From Brevibacterium moorei (GTDB taxonomy: Bacteria > Actinomycetota > Actinomycetes > Actinomycetales > Brevibacteriaceae), in NCBI RefSeq assembly GCF_024580735.1, contig NZ_JANIJX010000022.1, positions 1 through 63,806 of the forward strand: a DNA stretch of 63,806 nucleotides. Reading direction: 5' to 3'. Positions 43,385 to 51,957 of this stretch are shown here, in pieces. Below the pieces are notes generated by a model. The model saw nothing but the letters and a program-made list of their open reading frames with translations, was not told where the DNA came from and made no database searches. The stretch's first letter is position 1; the number at the start of each line of letters is the position of its first letter. A program made the position numbers and the translations under genes.

Positions 43385-45625
43385 TCAGGCCCGCAGGGCC
43401 AGGGCGAAGGGCAACACCGCTGCGGCACCGGCACGCCTGAGTTCGCGGCCGGCCATGGTCAGCGACCAGCGGGAGACGACCTCGGCGTCGACGAGGAGCA
43501 CCACCTGGCCCGCGACCGCCTGCGCCAGTTCCGGAGAGACGCCGAAGGCCTGGTCCAGACCGCGCACCCGGAAGGCGCTGTTGACGTCCGGGCTGCCAGG
43601 ATCGTGCTTCAGGTCCAGGTCACCGGCATCCGTCATCCGCCCCACCTGCGCCAGTTCATGGGCCAGGGAGCGCACCGTGCCTGGCCGGTTCACACTGGGC
43701 ATGCCGACCACCACCTGCGGACGCGCCTGCCAGTCCCATTCCCCCAGCACCTGGATGCAGTACTTCCCGATGTTCGCGGGCACCGGCTGGTCCCCGGCCG
43801 CAGGCGACAGGAATTCGCGCAGCATCTGACCGGGCCCCAGGTCCGTCAGACGGGCGATGACCCGGCCGGGCTCCACCCGTTCCTCCTGCGGGATCCGACC
43901 CTTGAGGTCCACCCCGACCTTGGCCATGCCCGAGGGCCACGAAGCCCGCGGGTCCAAGGGCACCCCGACTCCCGCAAGCATCTGCCTGGCGGACTGGGCG
44001 CCGGCATCGCTGACCTCCTGATTCCACCACACCCCAGCGCAGATATCGCAGCGGCCGCAGTCGTGCGCCGTCGGGTCGTCCAGCGCCTGCGCCAGGAAGC
44101 GCATCCGGCAGATCCGCCCGACCTCGTATTCGAGCATGCCCTGCGCCTCGTCGCGGCGAGCCTGCGCCACCGCCGCGTAGCGAGGTGCGTCATAGGTCCA
44201 CCCGCGCCCGGTCGACACATAGCCGCCGGCCACCCGGTCCACTGCCCCGTCGACCTGCAGGGTCTTCAACAGCAGTTCCAGACGGGAGCGCTTGATGCCC
44301 ACCAGCGGTTCGAGCGCCGGCACGGACAGCGGCAATGCGCCGATCGGTCCACCGCCGGGGCCGTAGTCGTCTGCACCGTATTCCTCCCCGGCCGGCGCGG
44401 CGTCGTCCAGGGCCGCCAGCACCGCCCTGGCCTCATCCTCGTCCGGCATCGAGGCGGTTGCGAAGTACTCCCAGATGTCAGGGTCCTCATTACCCGGCAA
44501 CAGCAGCACGTCGGCGGAATCCGTCGCACGGCCGGCACGGCCCACCTGCTGGTAGTAGGCGACGGCGGAGCTGGGCGCGCCCAGGTGGATGACGAATCCC
44601 AGATCGGGTTTGTCGAAGCCCATGCCCAGGGCGCTGGTCGCGACCAGGGCCTTGAGCTCGTTGTCCTTGAGAGCCTGTTCCAGGCGGACGCGTTCGTCGG
44701 TGTCCGTGCCGCCCGTGTACGTGGCGACATCCCAGCCGGCCTGGCGCAGCGCGCGCGTGGTGTCCTGGGCCGCGGAAACCGTCAACGTGTAGACGATCCC
44801 GGATCCGGTGAAGTCCCCCAAGTGTTCACACAGCCAGGCGATGCGCTTGGCCGCGGGCCAGGTGGCGGCGACGCCCAGGCGCAGGGAGTCCCGCGACAGG
44901 GCGCCGCGAACCACCAGGGTGTCGCGGCCCAGCTGAGCGGCCACGTCCTCGACCACGCGGGTATTGGCCGTTGCAGTGGTCGCCAGGACCGGCAGATCGC
45001 CGGGCAGAGTTTCCAACAGCGCGCCGATGCGCCGGTAGTCGGGGCGGAAGTCATGGCCCCAGTCGGAGATGCAGTGGGCCTCGTCCACGACGATCATGCC
45101 CACGCCGCCCAGCAGCCGACCCAGCACACGTTCGCGGAACTTGGGGTTCGTCAGGCGTTCGGGCGAGATCAGCAGGACGTCGACGTTGCCCGCGTCCAGG
45201 TCCGCCAGGACTTCGTCCCATTCGGTGGCGTTCGAGGAGTTGATCGTCACCGCGTGCACGCCTGCGCGCGCCGCAGCTGCGACTTGGTCGCGCATCAGCG
45301 CCAGCAGCGGCGAGATGATGAGCGTTGGCCCGGTGTTGCCGGAAGCCGCAGTACCCGGCATACCGGTGCTCTGGCCGCCCCAGCCCATGCGGATCAGCCG
45401 GGCCGCGACGAAGTACACCGCCGACTTGCCCCAGCCGGTGCGCTGCACGACCAGCACCCGTTTATGGTCCGCGACCAGGGCCGCGATCGCCTCGAACTGG
45501 CCGTCACGGAACTGCGCATCCGGCCGACCCGTGAGTTCGCGCAGGATCTCCACCGCCGCCGCGTGCAGGGCGGGGTCGGCGGCGGGCCCCGCGGATTCCG
45601 CGCCTGAACCGTTCATCTCATCCAT
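43385..45625 (-). CDS. recQ: RecQ-family ATP-dependent DNA helicase
   Basis: 746 residues. Helicase motif I is RTGWGKSAVYF (a Gly-Trp in place of the usual GxGKS), motif II IVVDEAHCISDWGHDFR, motif III LATTATANTRV, motif VI QQVGRAGRA. The RQC zinc cysteines are in the HDCGRCDICAG segment. The extra C-terminal part (about 570-746, with VPANIGKYCIQVLGEWDW and VNRPGTVRSLAHELAQVGRM, VLLVDAEVVSRWSLTMAGRELR) resembles a phosphoribosyltransferase-like module, as in other actinobacterial RecQ-like proteins. The ATG is 7 bases after TAGAGT on the minus strand with no ribosome binding site. Confidence 0.85.
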   Translation of the reverse strand: MDEMNGSGAESAGPAADPALHAAAVEILRELTGRPDAQFRDGQFEAIAALVADHKRVLVVQRTGWGKSAVYFVAARLIRMGWGGQSTGMPGTAASGNTGPTLIISPLLALMRDQVAAAARAGVHAVTINSSNATEWDEVLADLDAGNVDVLLISPERLTNPKFRERVLGRLLGGVGMIVVDEAHCISDWGHDFRPDYRRIGALLETLPGDLPVLATTATANTRVVEDVAAQLGRDTLVVRGALSRDSLRLGVAATWPAAKRIAWLCEHLGDFTGSGIVYTLTVSAAQDTTRALRQAGWDVATYTGGTDTDERVRLEQALKDNELKALVATSALGMGFDKPDLGFVIHLGAPSSAVAYYQQVGRAGRATDSADVLLLPGNEDPDIWEYFATASMPDEDEARAVLAALDDAAPAGEEYGADDYGPGGGPIGALPLSVPALEPLVGIKRSRLELLLKTLQVDGAVDRVAGGYVSTGRGWTYDAPRYAAVAQARRDEAQGMLEYEVGRICRMRFLAQALDDPTAHDCGRCDICAGVWWNQEVSDAGAQSARQMLAGVGVPLDPRASWPSGMAKVGVDLKGRIPQEERVEPGRVIARLTDLGPGQMLREFLSPAAGDQPVPANIGKYCIQVLGEWDWQARPQVVVGMPSVNRPGTVRSLAHELAQVGRMTDAGDLDLKHDPGSPDVNSAFRVRGLDQAFGVSPELAQAVAGQVVLLVDAEVVSRWSLTMAGRELRRAGAAAVLPFALALRA

Positions 45626-45710
45626 GCCATCCACTCTAGGCTGAGGCACTGACACGGCTGTCCTCTGCACATTCCAGCGGCACCCCATCCAGGACGTGCG
45701 GGCCTCTGCG

Positions 45711-45742
45711 GGAACCTATCGCATGAGGAACCTATCGCATGG
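45711..45742. repeat. 16-bp tandem duplication at the 3' end of the TM2 gene
   Basis: GGAACCTATCGCATG plus one base occurs at 45711-45726 and 45727-45742. The right copy covers the stop codon and last codons of the TM2 gene; the left copy lies after the stop. Confidence 0.85.
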
Positions 45743-45965
45743 CGCGGCGGTTCTTCCGGATGGTCTCCCCACGTATCGTGAACAGGCTGATGATCGTGCC
45801 GATGTAGAGGAATCCCAGGGTCAGCAGGAACAGAATTCCCTTGAGGTACTTGCCGATGTAGAAGTACTGCAGGCCGGCGATGAAGAAGAAGCCGACGATC
45901 GTCAGGATCAGCGCGATACCCGGATCCTTCAGCGGTTCGGCGGGCTGGTACGGGTTGTAGGCCAT
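45732..45965 (-). CDS. TM2-domain membrane protein
   Basis: 77 residues. After AYNPYQPAEPLKDPG the protein has two helices (IALILTIVGFFFIAGLQYFY and LKGILFLLTLGFLYIGTIISL) with a short turn, the TM2 pattern, and a basic C-terminus RKNRRAMR. AGGAGG is about 6 bases before ATG 45965. TM2 proteins are small membrane proteins of unclear function. It is transcribed towards RecQ but the gap of 106 bases holds the RecQ -10 box. Confidence 0.82.
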   Translation of the reverse strand: MAYNPYQPAEPLKDPGIALILTIVGFFFIAGLQYFYIGKYLKGILFLLTLGFLYIGTIISLFTIRGETIRKNRRAMR

Positions 45966-46243
45966 CGTTCCTCCTGAGAAGACGGATACAAGTGTCGTTG
46001 ACTCGATTCTTCCAGGTTCGCGCCCACCGCGCACTGGGGCTGCCCCCCTGGCCCTGCCGCAGCGCGAGCCGCAGGCCAGACGGCCATCGGCCCGCGCCCC
46101 TCTGTCGCGCCCTCGGCCGCGCCGCTGCCGCATCCCCTTGGCCAGCGCGTGTCCGGGCCCGCGATCCTTGGTAGATTTGCGGGGTCTATTCCAACACCGC
46201 CCGCGGACACGGAGCCGCAGGGGCACACAGGCAAGGGGAGCAC

Positions 46244-47368
46244 ATGCAGGCACGGGACCTCGGCGTCGCGATCGGAACCGGCACGCCCGGAGAGTACAAC
46301 GCGATCACCGATGTGGCGGGGGTGTCGGTGGGACACACGACCCTGATCGAGGGCGAGGGCCCGCTGACGGCCGGCCGCGGCCCGGTGCGCACCGGCGTCA
46401 CCGTCATCGACCCCGTCCCCGACGACATCTGGACGGCGCCCGTGTTCGCCGGTTTCCACCGCCTCAACGGCAAGGGCGATATGACCGGCATCCAGTGGTT
46501 GCAGGAATCGGGGATGCTCTCGACGCCCATCGCCCTGTCCAACACCAATGCGCTGGGCACCATCCGCACCGGGCTGATCCGGGCGCGCGCGGCACTCGCG
46601 GCGACGAATGAGGAACACAATGCGGTGTTCTCCGGCCAGCCGGTGTGCGGCGAGACCAACGACTCCACGCTCAACGACATCGCCGGCTTCCACATCACGG
46701 AGGACCATGTGGCGCAGGCGCTGGCCGCCGCGCATTCCGGCCCGGTGGAAATGGGCAATGTGGGCGGCGGCACCGGGATGATCTGCCACGACTTCAAGGG
46801 CGGGATCGGTTCGGCCAGCCGCGTCGTCGAGACCGGCGCCGGCCAGTTCACGGTGGGCGTGCTGGTCCAGGCGAACCACGGCAACCGCGAGCGCTTCGCG
46901 GTGAACGGCGTGCCGCTGGGCCGGCTCATCGACGCGCCCAAACCGGTCAAGGGGCCCACGGATTCCCGCGTCGCCCCGCCCCCGCCCGGGGATGGGTCCA
47001 TCATCGTCACGGTCGCCACCGACGCCCCGCTGCTGCCCCATCAGCTGAATCGGATCGCGCAGCGCGCGGGTCTGGGCATCGCGCGCCTGGGCGGCACCGG
47101 CGAGTACACGTCCGGGGACTTCATCGTGTCCTTCTCCACCGGCAACCGCCTGTCCGAGGCCACCCGGTACCCGGAGCGGGCCGCCTACTTCGACGACATC
47201 CGGATGCTCACGGATCGCAGCATCAACCCGCTGTACTGGGCGACGGCGGAGTGCACCGAGGAGGCGATCGTGAACGCGCTGCTCAGCGCCGAGACCATGA
47301 CCGGCCGCGACGGCAACACCGCCTACGCCCTGCCCCACGACCAGTTCCAGAAGTTCATGGGGGCCTGA
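46244..47368 (+). CDS. P1-family (DmpA/S58) aminopeptidase
   Basis: 374 residues. The family starts VAIGTGTPGEYNAITDVAGV, contains GVTVIDP and LSNTNALGTI, and has the self-cleavage site with the nucleophile serine in GGIGSASRVVE. These Ntn-like enzymes cut between Gly and Ser to make alpha and beta subunits, then release N-terminal residues or act on D- or beta-peptides. The later segment LNRIAQRAGLGIARLGGTG and FSTGNRLSEA are also conserved. The start ATG 46244 has AGGGGAG about 5 bases upstream. It is a single gene. Confidence 0.87.
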   Translation: MQARDLGVAIGTGTPGEYNAITDVAGVSVGHTTLIEGEGPLTAGRGPVRTGVTVIDPVPDDIWTAPVFAGFHRLNGKGDMTGIQWLQESGMLSTPIALSNTNALGTIRTGLIRARAALAATNEEHNAVFSGQPVCGETNDSTLNDIAGFHITEDHVAQALAAAHSGPVEMGNVGGGTGMICHDFKGGIGSASRVVETGAGQFTVGVLVQANHGNRERFAVNGVPLGRLIDAPKPVKGPTDSRVAPPPPGDGSIIVTVATDAPLLPHQLNRIAQRAGLGIARLGGTGEYTSGDFIVSFSTGNRLSEATRYPERAAYFDDIRMLTDRSINPLYWATAECTEEAIVNALLSAETMTGRDGNTAYALPHDQFQKFMGA

Positions 47369-47402
47369 GCGCCGGGGCCCGCGGCCGAGGGGATGAAATC
47401 TT

Positions 47403-47460
47403 TGGGCCGTTTGTTTCAGATTGGGCCGGACGAACGGCCCAATCTGAAACAGATGGCCCA
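47403..47460. repeat. Palindromic intergenic repeat, family 2, copy A
   Basis: Arms 47403-47428 and 47435-47460 pair over 26 bases with one or two mismatches, loop GACGAA. The 40-base core with GTTTCAGATTGGGCCG and its reverse complement is identical to the copy at 49461-49534. It lies between two convergent genes. Confidence 0.88.
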
Positions 47461-47480
47461 CTGATTGGCGCACGGGAGCG

Positions 47481-48467
47481 TCACCGCAGCGCGGTCGCGG
47501 CCAAGTCGGTGATCGCCTGGCACACCCGGTCCAGTCGCGGGGTCCCGACCTTCCACCTGTGCAGATACAGCGGCACATCGGTGATCGGGTCGGCGACCGG
47601 CAGGTCGTGCAGGGCATCGCCGCCTCCCGGCTCACCCGCGCCGGGTGCGTCTCCGGCGCCGAGGTGGGCCTCGGGCACCATTCCCCAGCCCAGACCCGCG
47701 ATGACCGCCCCGGTGAACTCGCGCGAACTGGGGATCTGGTGCACGGGCGGCTCGGTGCGGATCCCGTTGCGCCGGAGGAACTCCCACTGCAGGTCGTCAT
47801 CACTGCCGAAGTTCACCATGGGCAGGCGCCGCAGCCAATCGGCCGGGCGCACCGCCGGCCCGGACTCAACGCCTCCCACCGGCCCAACCTCAACGTCGTG
47901 AGCCCGGAGCAGATCCACCCTGGCCATGGCCCGATAGCGCATCGCGCCCAGGGGGATCGAGCGGCATCCGGCGCCGGCGGCCCGCCGCGAACTGATCGCG
48001 GCCATTACCCTGCCCGCTGCGAGGTACTCGTGGGCCAGCGCCTGATCGACCACCTCCAGATGGATCAGCACGTCCGGCCAGGCCGCGGCCGAAGCGAACA
48101 ACGGCCCCATCCACGTCGACAGGGAGTCGGCGTTGACGGCGAGACGAATCCGCACCGGGGCCTCGGCGCCGGACGGGCGGCCCGCGCCCCCGGCATCTCC
48201 GCCGGTATCCGGTGCGCCCGCGCCGATCCGGGCCAGGGTGTCGGCTTCGATCAACAGCATCTGCCGCGCGGCGCGCAACACCACCTGACCCGCCTCGGTG
48301 GGGGCGACCGGGGCCGACCGGCGCAGCAGAACCGTCCCGACTTCGGCCTCCAGTGCGCGGATGCGCTGGCTCATGGCCGAGGGCGTGATGTGCAGGCGGC
48401 GGGCAGCCGTATCCAGCGCTCCGGTGTCCACAGCAGTCGCCAATGCCCGCAGGCGTTCGATGTTCAT
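47481..48467 (-). CDS. lysG: LysR-family regulator, LysG/ArgP type
   Basis: 328 residues. The helix-turn-helix reads MNIERLRALATAVDTGALDT and AARRLHITPSAMSQRIRALE, followed by VGTVLLRR. The ligand domain shows the pattern of LysG/ArgP (ICP) regulators (ADSLSTWMGPLF, VEVVDQALAHEYLAAGRVMAAI). Its neighbour, divergent by about 100 bases, is a LysE exporter, the classic pair: LysG with basic amino acids turns on LysE. I start at ATG 48467. The regulator probably binds in 48468-48568. Confidence 0.85.
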   Translation of the reverse strand: MNIERLRALATAVDTGALDTAARRLHITPSAMSQRIRALEAEVGTVLLRRSAPVAPTEAGQVVLRAARQMLLIEADTLARIGAGAPDTGGDAGGAGRPSGAEAPVRIRLAVNADSLSTWMGPLFASAAAWPDVLIHLEVVDQALAHEYLAAGRVMAAISSRRAAGAGCRSIPLGAMRYRAMARVDLLRAHDVEVGPVGGVESGPAVRPADWLRRLPMVNFGSDDDLQWEFLRRNGIRTEPPVHQIPSSREFTGAVIAGLGWGMVPEAHLGAGDAPGAGEPGGGDALHDLPVADPITDVPLYLHRWKVGTPRLDRVCQAITDLAATALR

Positions 48468-48568
48468 ACAGAAATTCTTCACCAGAAGAAGAAACTTTCA
48501 TATACCTGCATCACGATCTGGCCCCGAAACGGCCTCCACAGGCCGCCGCCGACCCTAGGCTTGCAGGC

Positions 48569-49354
48569 ATGTCCCCTCTTCTCATCAGCTCCGCCGTGGC
48601 CGGCTGCCTGGCAGGCTGGTCCCTCATCGTGGCGGTCGGACCGCAGAACGCCTTCCTCCTGCGCCAGGGCCTGAAGCGCTCACACATCGGCGCCGTGATC
48701 GCAGTGTGCGCCCTGGCCGACTGCGTGCTCATCGCCGCGGGCAATCTGGGGATCGGCGCGCTCATCGCCGCGGCCCCGTGGTTCACCACCGCCCTGCGCT
48801 GGCTGGGCGCCGCCTACCTGATCTACTTCGCGATCCAGTCATTCCGCTCGGCAGCGCGGGCACAGGGATTGGACGCCGATTCCGCGCCCGTTGCCAAGGG
48901 CGACCCCGGCGCGGGTAACGCAGGCCACCCCGGAACTGGTGGTGAGGGCGGCCTCGGCGCCAAAGCCCGGACCGAGGACGCAGGCGCCGCCGCGCCCACA
49001 GACTCCGGCGCTCGGCGCCTCGACTCCGAAAGCTCCGAAAGCCCCCGCAGCACCCGTGCCCGTTCGACGCTGCGCCCGGTCATGCTGACGACTCTGGCGA
49101 TCACCTTCCTCAACCCCGGCGTCTACCTCGACACCGTCGCCCTGTTGGGAACCCTGTCCCATCAATACCCCGGTGACTCCTGGTGGTTCTCCGTCGGCGC
49201 GATGTTCGGCTCCATCAGCTGGTTCATCTTCCTGGGCCTGGGCGCACGGGCCCTGGCGCCGCTGGTTGCCAAGCCCGCCGTCTGGCGCTGCATCGATGTG
49301 GGGATCGGGCTGTTGATCCTGTTCCTGGCGCTCCGCCTGCTGTTGGCCGGCTAG
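48569..49354 (+). CDS. lysE: LysE-family basic amino-acid exporter
   Basis: 261 residues, with six predicted helices. It starts MSPLLISSAVAGCLAGWSLI, has the family box VAVGPQNAFLLRQGLKR and later ITFLNPGVYLDTVALLG (the NP(H/G) motif of the second half). A Gly/Ala/Ser-rich loop of about 60 residues (95-155) divides the halves, longer than usual. It would expel lysine or arginine. TAGGCT lies 7 bases upstream of the ATG; no ribosome binding site is seen. Regulated by the divergent LysG-type protein. Confidence 0.88.
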   Translation: MSPLLISSAVAGCLAGWSLIVAVGPQNAFLLRQGLKRSHIGAVIAVCALADCVLIAAGNLGIGALIAAAPWFTTALRWLGAAYLIYFAIQSFRSAARAQGLDADSAPVAKGDPGAGNAGHPGTGGEGGLGAKARTEDAGAAAPTDSGARRLDSESSESPRSTRARSTLRPVMLTTLAITFLNPGVYLDTVALLGTLSHQYPGDSWWFSVGAMFGSISWFIFLGLGARALAPLVAKPAVWRCIDVGIGLLILFLALRLLLAG

Positions 49355-49460
49355 GCAGGGGACCGGCTAGGCAGGGTGACCGGCTAGGCGGGGTGGCCGG
49401 GTGGGCTGAGCGGGACCCGCCGAATCGATCCGGGCTAGACTGGGAGCTTTGCGCGGCCCG

Positions 49461-49534
49461 CAGATCGTTGGGTCATTTGTTTCAGATTGGGCCGGACGAA
49501 CGGCCCAATCTGAAACAAACGGCCCAATGATCTG
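49461..49534. repeat. Palindromic intergenic repeat, family 2, copy B
   Basis: Arms 49461-49494 and 49501-49534 pair over most of 34 bases, loop GACGAA. The central 40 bases are the same as in the copy at 47403-47460. It lies 21 bases before the MgtE start, so its hairpin is in the mRNA leader or ends transcripts from lysE. Confidence 0.88.
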
Positions 49535-49555
49535 TACGCAAGAAGAGGAGACCCC

Positions 49556-50899
49556 ATGTCGGACACATTGCACGAACTGTTGTGCTCCGGCGCACCCACC
49601 CGGGCTCATCTGCCCGCCCTGGCCCGGGCCGCCCAGGCGCTGCCCGTGGCCGAGCTCCTCTACGTCATGCGCTCACTGCCACCCGCCCGCGCCGCAATCC
49701 TCTACCGGGTCCTGGAGAAGGACACCGCCCTGGACGTGTTCGACCAGCTCAGCGCCGCCGACCAGGCCGAGCTGATCGGCGGGCTGCGCACCGACGAGAT
49801 CGCCGAGCTGATCGGCAACCTGGACCCCGACGACCGTGCCCGGCTGCTCGACGAGCTGCCCGCCAAGGTGGCAGACCGGCTGCTGGCCGGCCTGGACCCG
49901 CAGGAACGCGCGAACACCTCGGTGGTGCTGGGGTATCCGAAGGACTCGATCGGCCGCCATATGTCACCCGAGGTCCTCCTGCTGCGCGCGGATTCCACCG
50001 CCGGGCGGGCCCTCGCGCGGGTCCGCGAGCGCATCGCCGAGCCCGAGACCGTCTACCTGCTGCCGGTGGTCGCGGCCAACCGGAGGCTGGTGGGCGTCCT
50101 CGGCCTGCGCCGGCTGCTCGCCGCCGACCCGGAAACACCGCTGCGCGAACTCATGCAGGAACCGGTCGCGGCCTCGGCCACGGATGACAGGGAGCCCGTG
50201 GCCCGACTGTTCCTGCGCGAGAAGCTCATCGCGATGCCGATCGTCGACGGCGAGGACCGGGTCGTCGGGATCCTGACGGTCGACGACGCGATCGACATCA
50301 TCGCCGCCGAGGACGCACAGGACGCCGCGCGCTCCGGCGGCTCCGAGCCCCTGGCCGGCTCCTACCTGTCCACCCCGATCCTGCGGTTGGTGCGCTCGCG
50401 CATCGTGTGGTTGGTCGTGCTGGCGGTATCGGCCATCCTGACGGTGCAGGTGCTGGACCTGTTCGAGGACAAGCTGCACCAGGTCGTGGCCCTGGCGCTG
50501 TTCGTCCCGCTGCTCACCGGCACCGGCGGCAACACCGGAAACCAAGCGGCCACGACGGTCACCCGCGCCCTGGCCGTGGGCGAGGTCAGGTCCCGGGATC
50601 TGCTGCGCGTCGTCTGGCGCGAGGTGCGGGTCGGGGCGATCCTGGGCCTGGTCCTCGGCTGCCTGGGCTGGTTGGTCGCCGGCCTGGTTTATGGTTTTGC
50701 GATCGGAGCGGTGATCGGCCTGACCCTGCTGGGCATCTGCACAATGGCTGCGACCGTGGGCGGCTTGATGCCGCTGGTGGCCAAGGCCGTGGGTGCCGAT
50801 CCCGCAGTGTTCTCCAATCCGTTCATCTCCACCTTCTGCGATGCCACCGGACTGCTGCTGTACTTCGGCATCGCGACGGCGGTACTGGGCTTGAGCTGA
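49556..50899 (+). CDS. mgtE: Magnesium transporter MgtE
   Basis: 447 residues. The N-terminal superhelical domain has repeats such as VFDQLSAADQAELIGGLRTD and LIGNLDPDDRARLLDELP (about 60-115). Two CBS domains follow (about 135-260: SPEVLLLRADSTAGRALARV and DDREPVARLFLREKLIAMPI). The C-terminal five-helix pore domain contains PLLTGTGGNTGNQAATTVTR. These act as a Mg2+-gated channel. GAGGAGA lies 5 bases before ATG 49556. A family 2 hairpin is directly upstream. Confidence 0.92.
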   Translation: MSDTLHELLCSGAPTRAHLPALARAAQALPVAELLYVMRSLPPARAAILYRVLEKDTALDVFDQLSAADQAELIGGLRTDEIAELIGNLDPDDRARLLDELPAKVADRLLAGLDPQERANTSVVLGYPKDSIGRHMSPEVLLLRADSTAGRALARVRERIAEPETVYLLPVVAANRRLVGVLGLRRLLAADPETPLRELMQEPVAASATDDREPVARLFLREKLIAMPIVDGEDRVVGILTVDDAIDIIAAEDAQDAARSGGSEPLAGSYLSTPILRLVRSRIVWLVVLAVSAILTVQVLDLFEDKLHQVVALALFVPLLTGTGGNTGNQAATTVTRALAVGEVRSRDLLRVVWREVRVGAILGLVLGCLGWLVAGLVYGFAIGAVIGLTLLGICTMAATVGGLMPLVAKAVGADPAVFSNPFISTFCDATGLLLYFGIATAVLGLS

Positions 50900-50942
50900 G
50901 ACCTCTTAGCCACACCTAAACAAAACCGCTAGGCTGGCTTCC

Positions 50943-51410
50943 ATGACCGAAGACAACGCAGCCGTCGCCCAGACCCCTGAGACCCCGACTTCGCCCGTGA
51001 ACCACCACATTCCGCACACTGTGGAATCCCGCGCTCTGGTCCCCACCGAGCGCCCTGGCCGCTACGGCAAGCAGCTCGCAGCGCATATGGGCCGCAAGGT
51101 CCCCGCCACCTGGGACGAGGTCACGCAGACCGGGGTGATCACGTTCTTCGACGAGGCCGCCCGCGCCCGCCTGGCCGCTACCGACGACGGCCTGGACATG
51201 ACGATGACCGCGATCGACGCGGCCGCCCTCGACAGGTTCGAGTGGGTACTGGGGATCCACCTGATCCGCTTCGGCGCACGCGAGGACATGGAGTGCCACT
51301 GGATCCGCTCCGATGGCGCACCGGGGACTTCGCAGACCCCGCATGATCTCGAGGAGCGCGCCAAGGAGAAGGCCGCGCAGAAGGAGGCCGCGCAGCAGCA
51401 GGAGAGCTGA
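50943..51410 (+). CDS. DUF2218 family protein
   Basis: 155 residues. After a Thr/Pro-rich N-terminus the DUF2218 pattern appears: ALVPTERPGRYGKQLAAHMG, TWDEVTQTGVITFFDEAA, and LDRFEWVLGIHLIRFGARED with the trailing CHW. The C-terminus is Lys/Ala/Gln-rich and helical. Members often lie near siderophore or iron genes, but here no such gene is adjacent, though an EntS-like exporter is in the window. TAGGCT is 7 bases before the ATG, with no ribosome binding site. Confidence 0.8.
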   Translation: MTEDNAAVAQTPETPTSPVNHHIPHTVESRALVPTERPGRYGKQLAAHMGRKVPATWDEVTQTGVITFFDEAARARLAATDDGLDMTMTAIDAAALDRFEWVLGIHLIRFGAREDMECHWIRSDGAPGTSQTPHDLEERAKEKAAQKEAAQQQES

Positions 51411-51431
51411 GGCGCGCGGGCCGGGTGCGAC

Positions 51432-51878
51432 TCAGCCCCGGCGCCGAGCGCCCTGCTCGGCGGCTTCCTCGACCATATCGGTGAGCAGCTCGATGGTGCG
51501 GCGCACGGCTTCCTTGTCCGCGTCGCTCCAGCTCTTGGCGTGCGGTTCCAGGGCGGTCTCCGCCATATCGCGCAGATGGATGAGGCGCTCACGCCCCTCA
51601 TCGGTCAGCGACACCTTCGATACCCGGCCGTCGGAGGCCGAGGCCGCGCGCTGCACCGCACCCTTGGCGGCCAGCCGGTTCACGATCTTCGTAGCGGCCG
51701 GCTGCGAACACCCGTAGGCGCGGGCCAGGCCACCGATCGTCACGGGTTGGTACTGGTCGACAATGGCCAGTCCACGCCAGTCGGCGACATCTTCGGGTGG
51801 GTTGACCTCGCGTGTCACCCGGCGGACGAAGCGGCCCGCAACAATGGTCAGGTCGGTCAGCAAACGATCGTCTTCCAC
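51432..51878 (-). CDS. MarR-family transcriptional regulator
   Basis: 148 residues. The winged helix reads LAIVDQYQPVTIGGLARAYG, CSQPAATKIVNRLAAKGAVQ and RAASASDGRVSKVSLTDEGRERL, a normal MarR layout. The start is GTG 51878, 6 bases after TAGACT on the minus strand (51885-51890) with no ribosome binding site, so leaderless. Cytosine permease is upstream on the same strand but separated by 79 bases; regulation of it is possible but unproved. Confidence 0.85.
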   Translation of the reverse strand: MEDDRLLTDLTIVAGRFVRRVTREVNPPEDVADWRGLAIVDQYQPVTIGGLARAYGCSQPAATKIVNRLAAKGAVQRAASASDGRVSKVSLTDEGRERLIHLRDMAETALEPHAKSWSDADKEAVRRTIELLTDMVEEAAEQGARRRG

Positions 51879-51957
51879 GGGGTCAGTCTACCCGGGCAGT
51901 CCGCGGCCTGTCCCGGTCAACCACGGGACAGGCCGCAGACGTCCACTATGTGAACTC

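Noticed and set aside
49461..49534. M-box magnesium riboswitch upstream of mgtE
   Set aside because: The stem is a copy of the family 2 repeat found elsewhere, and no M-box consensus words are visible.
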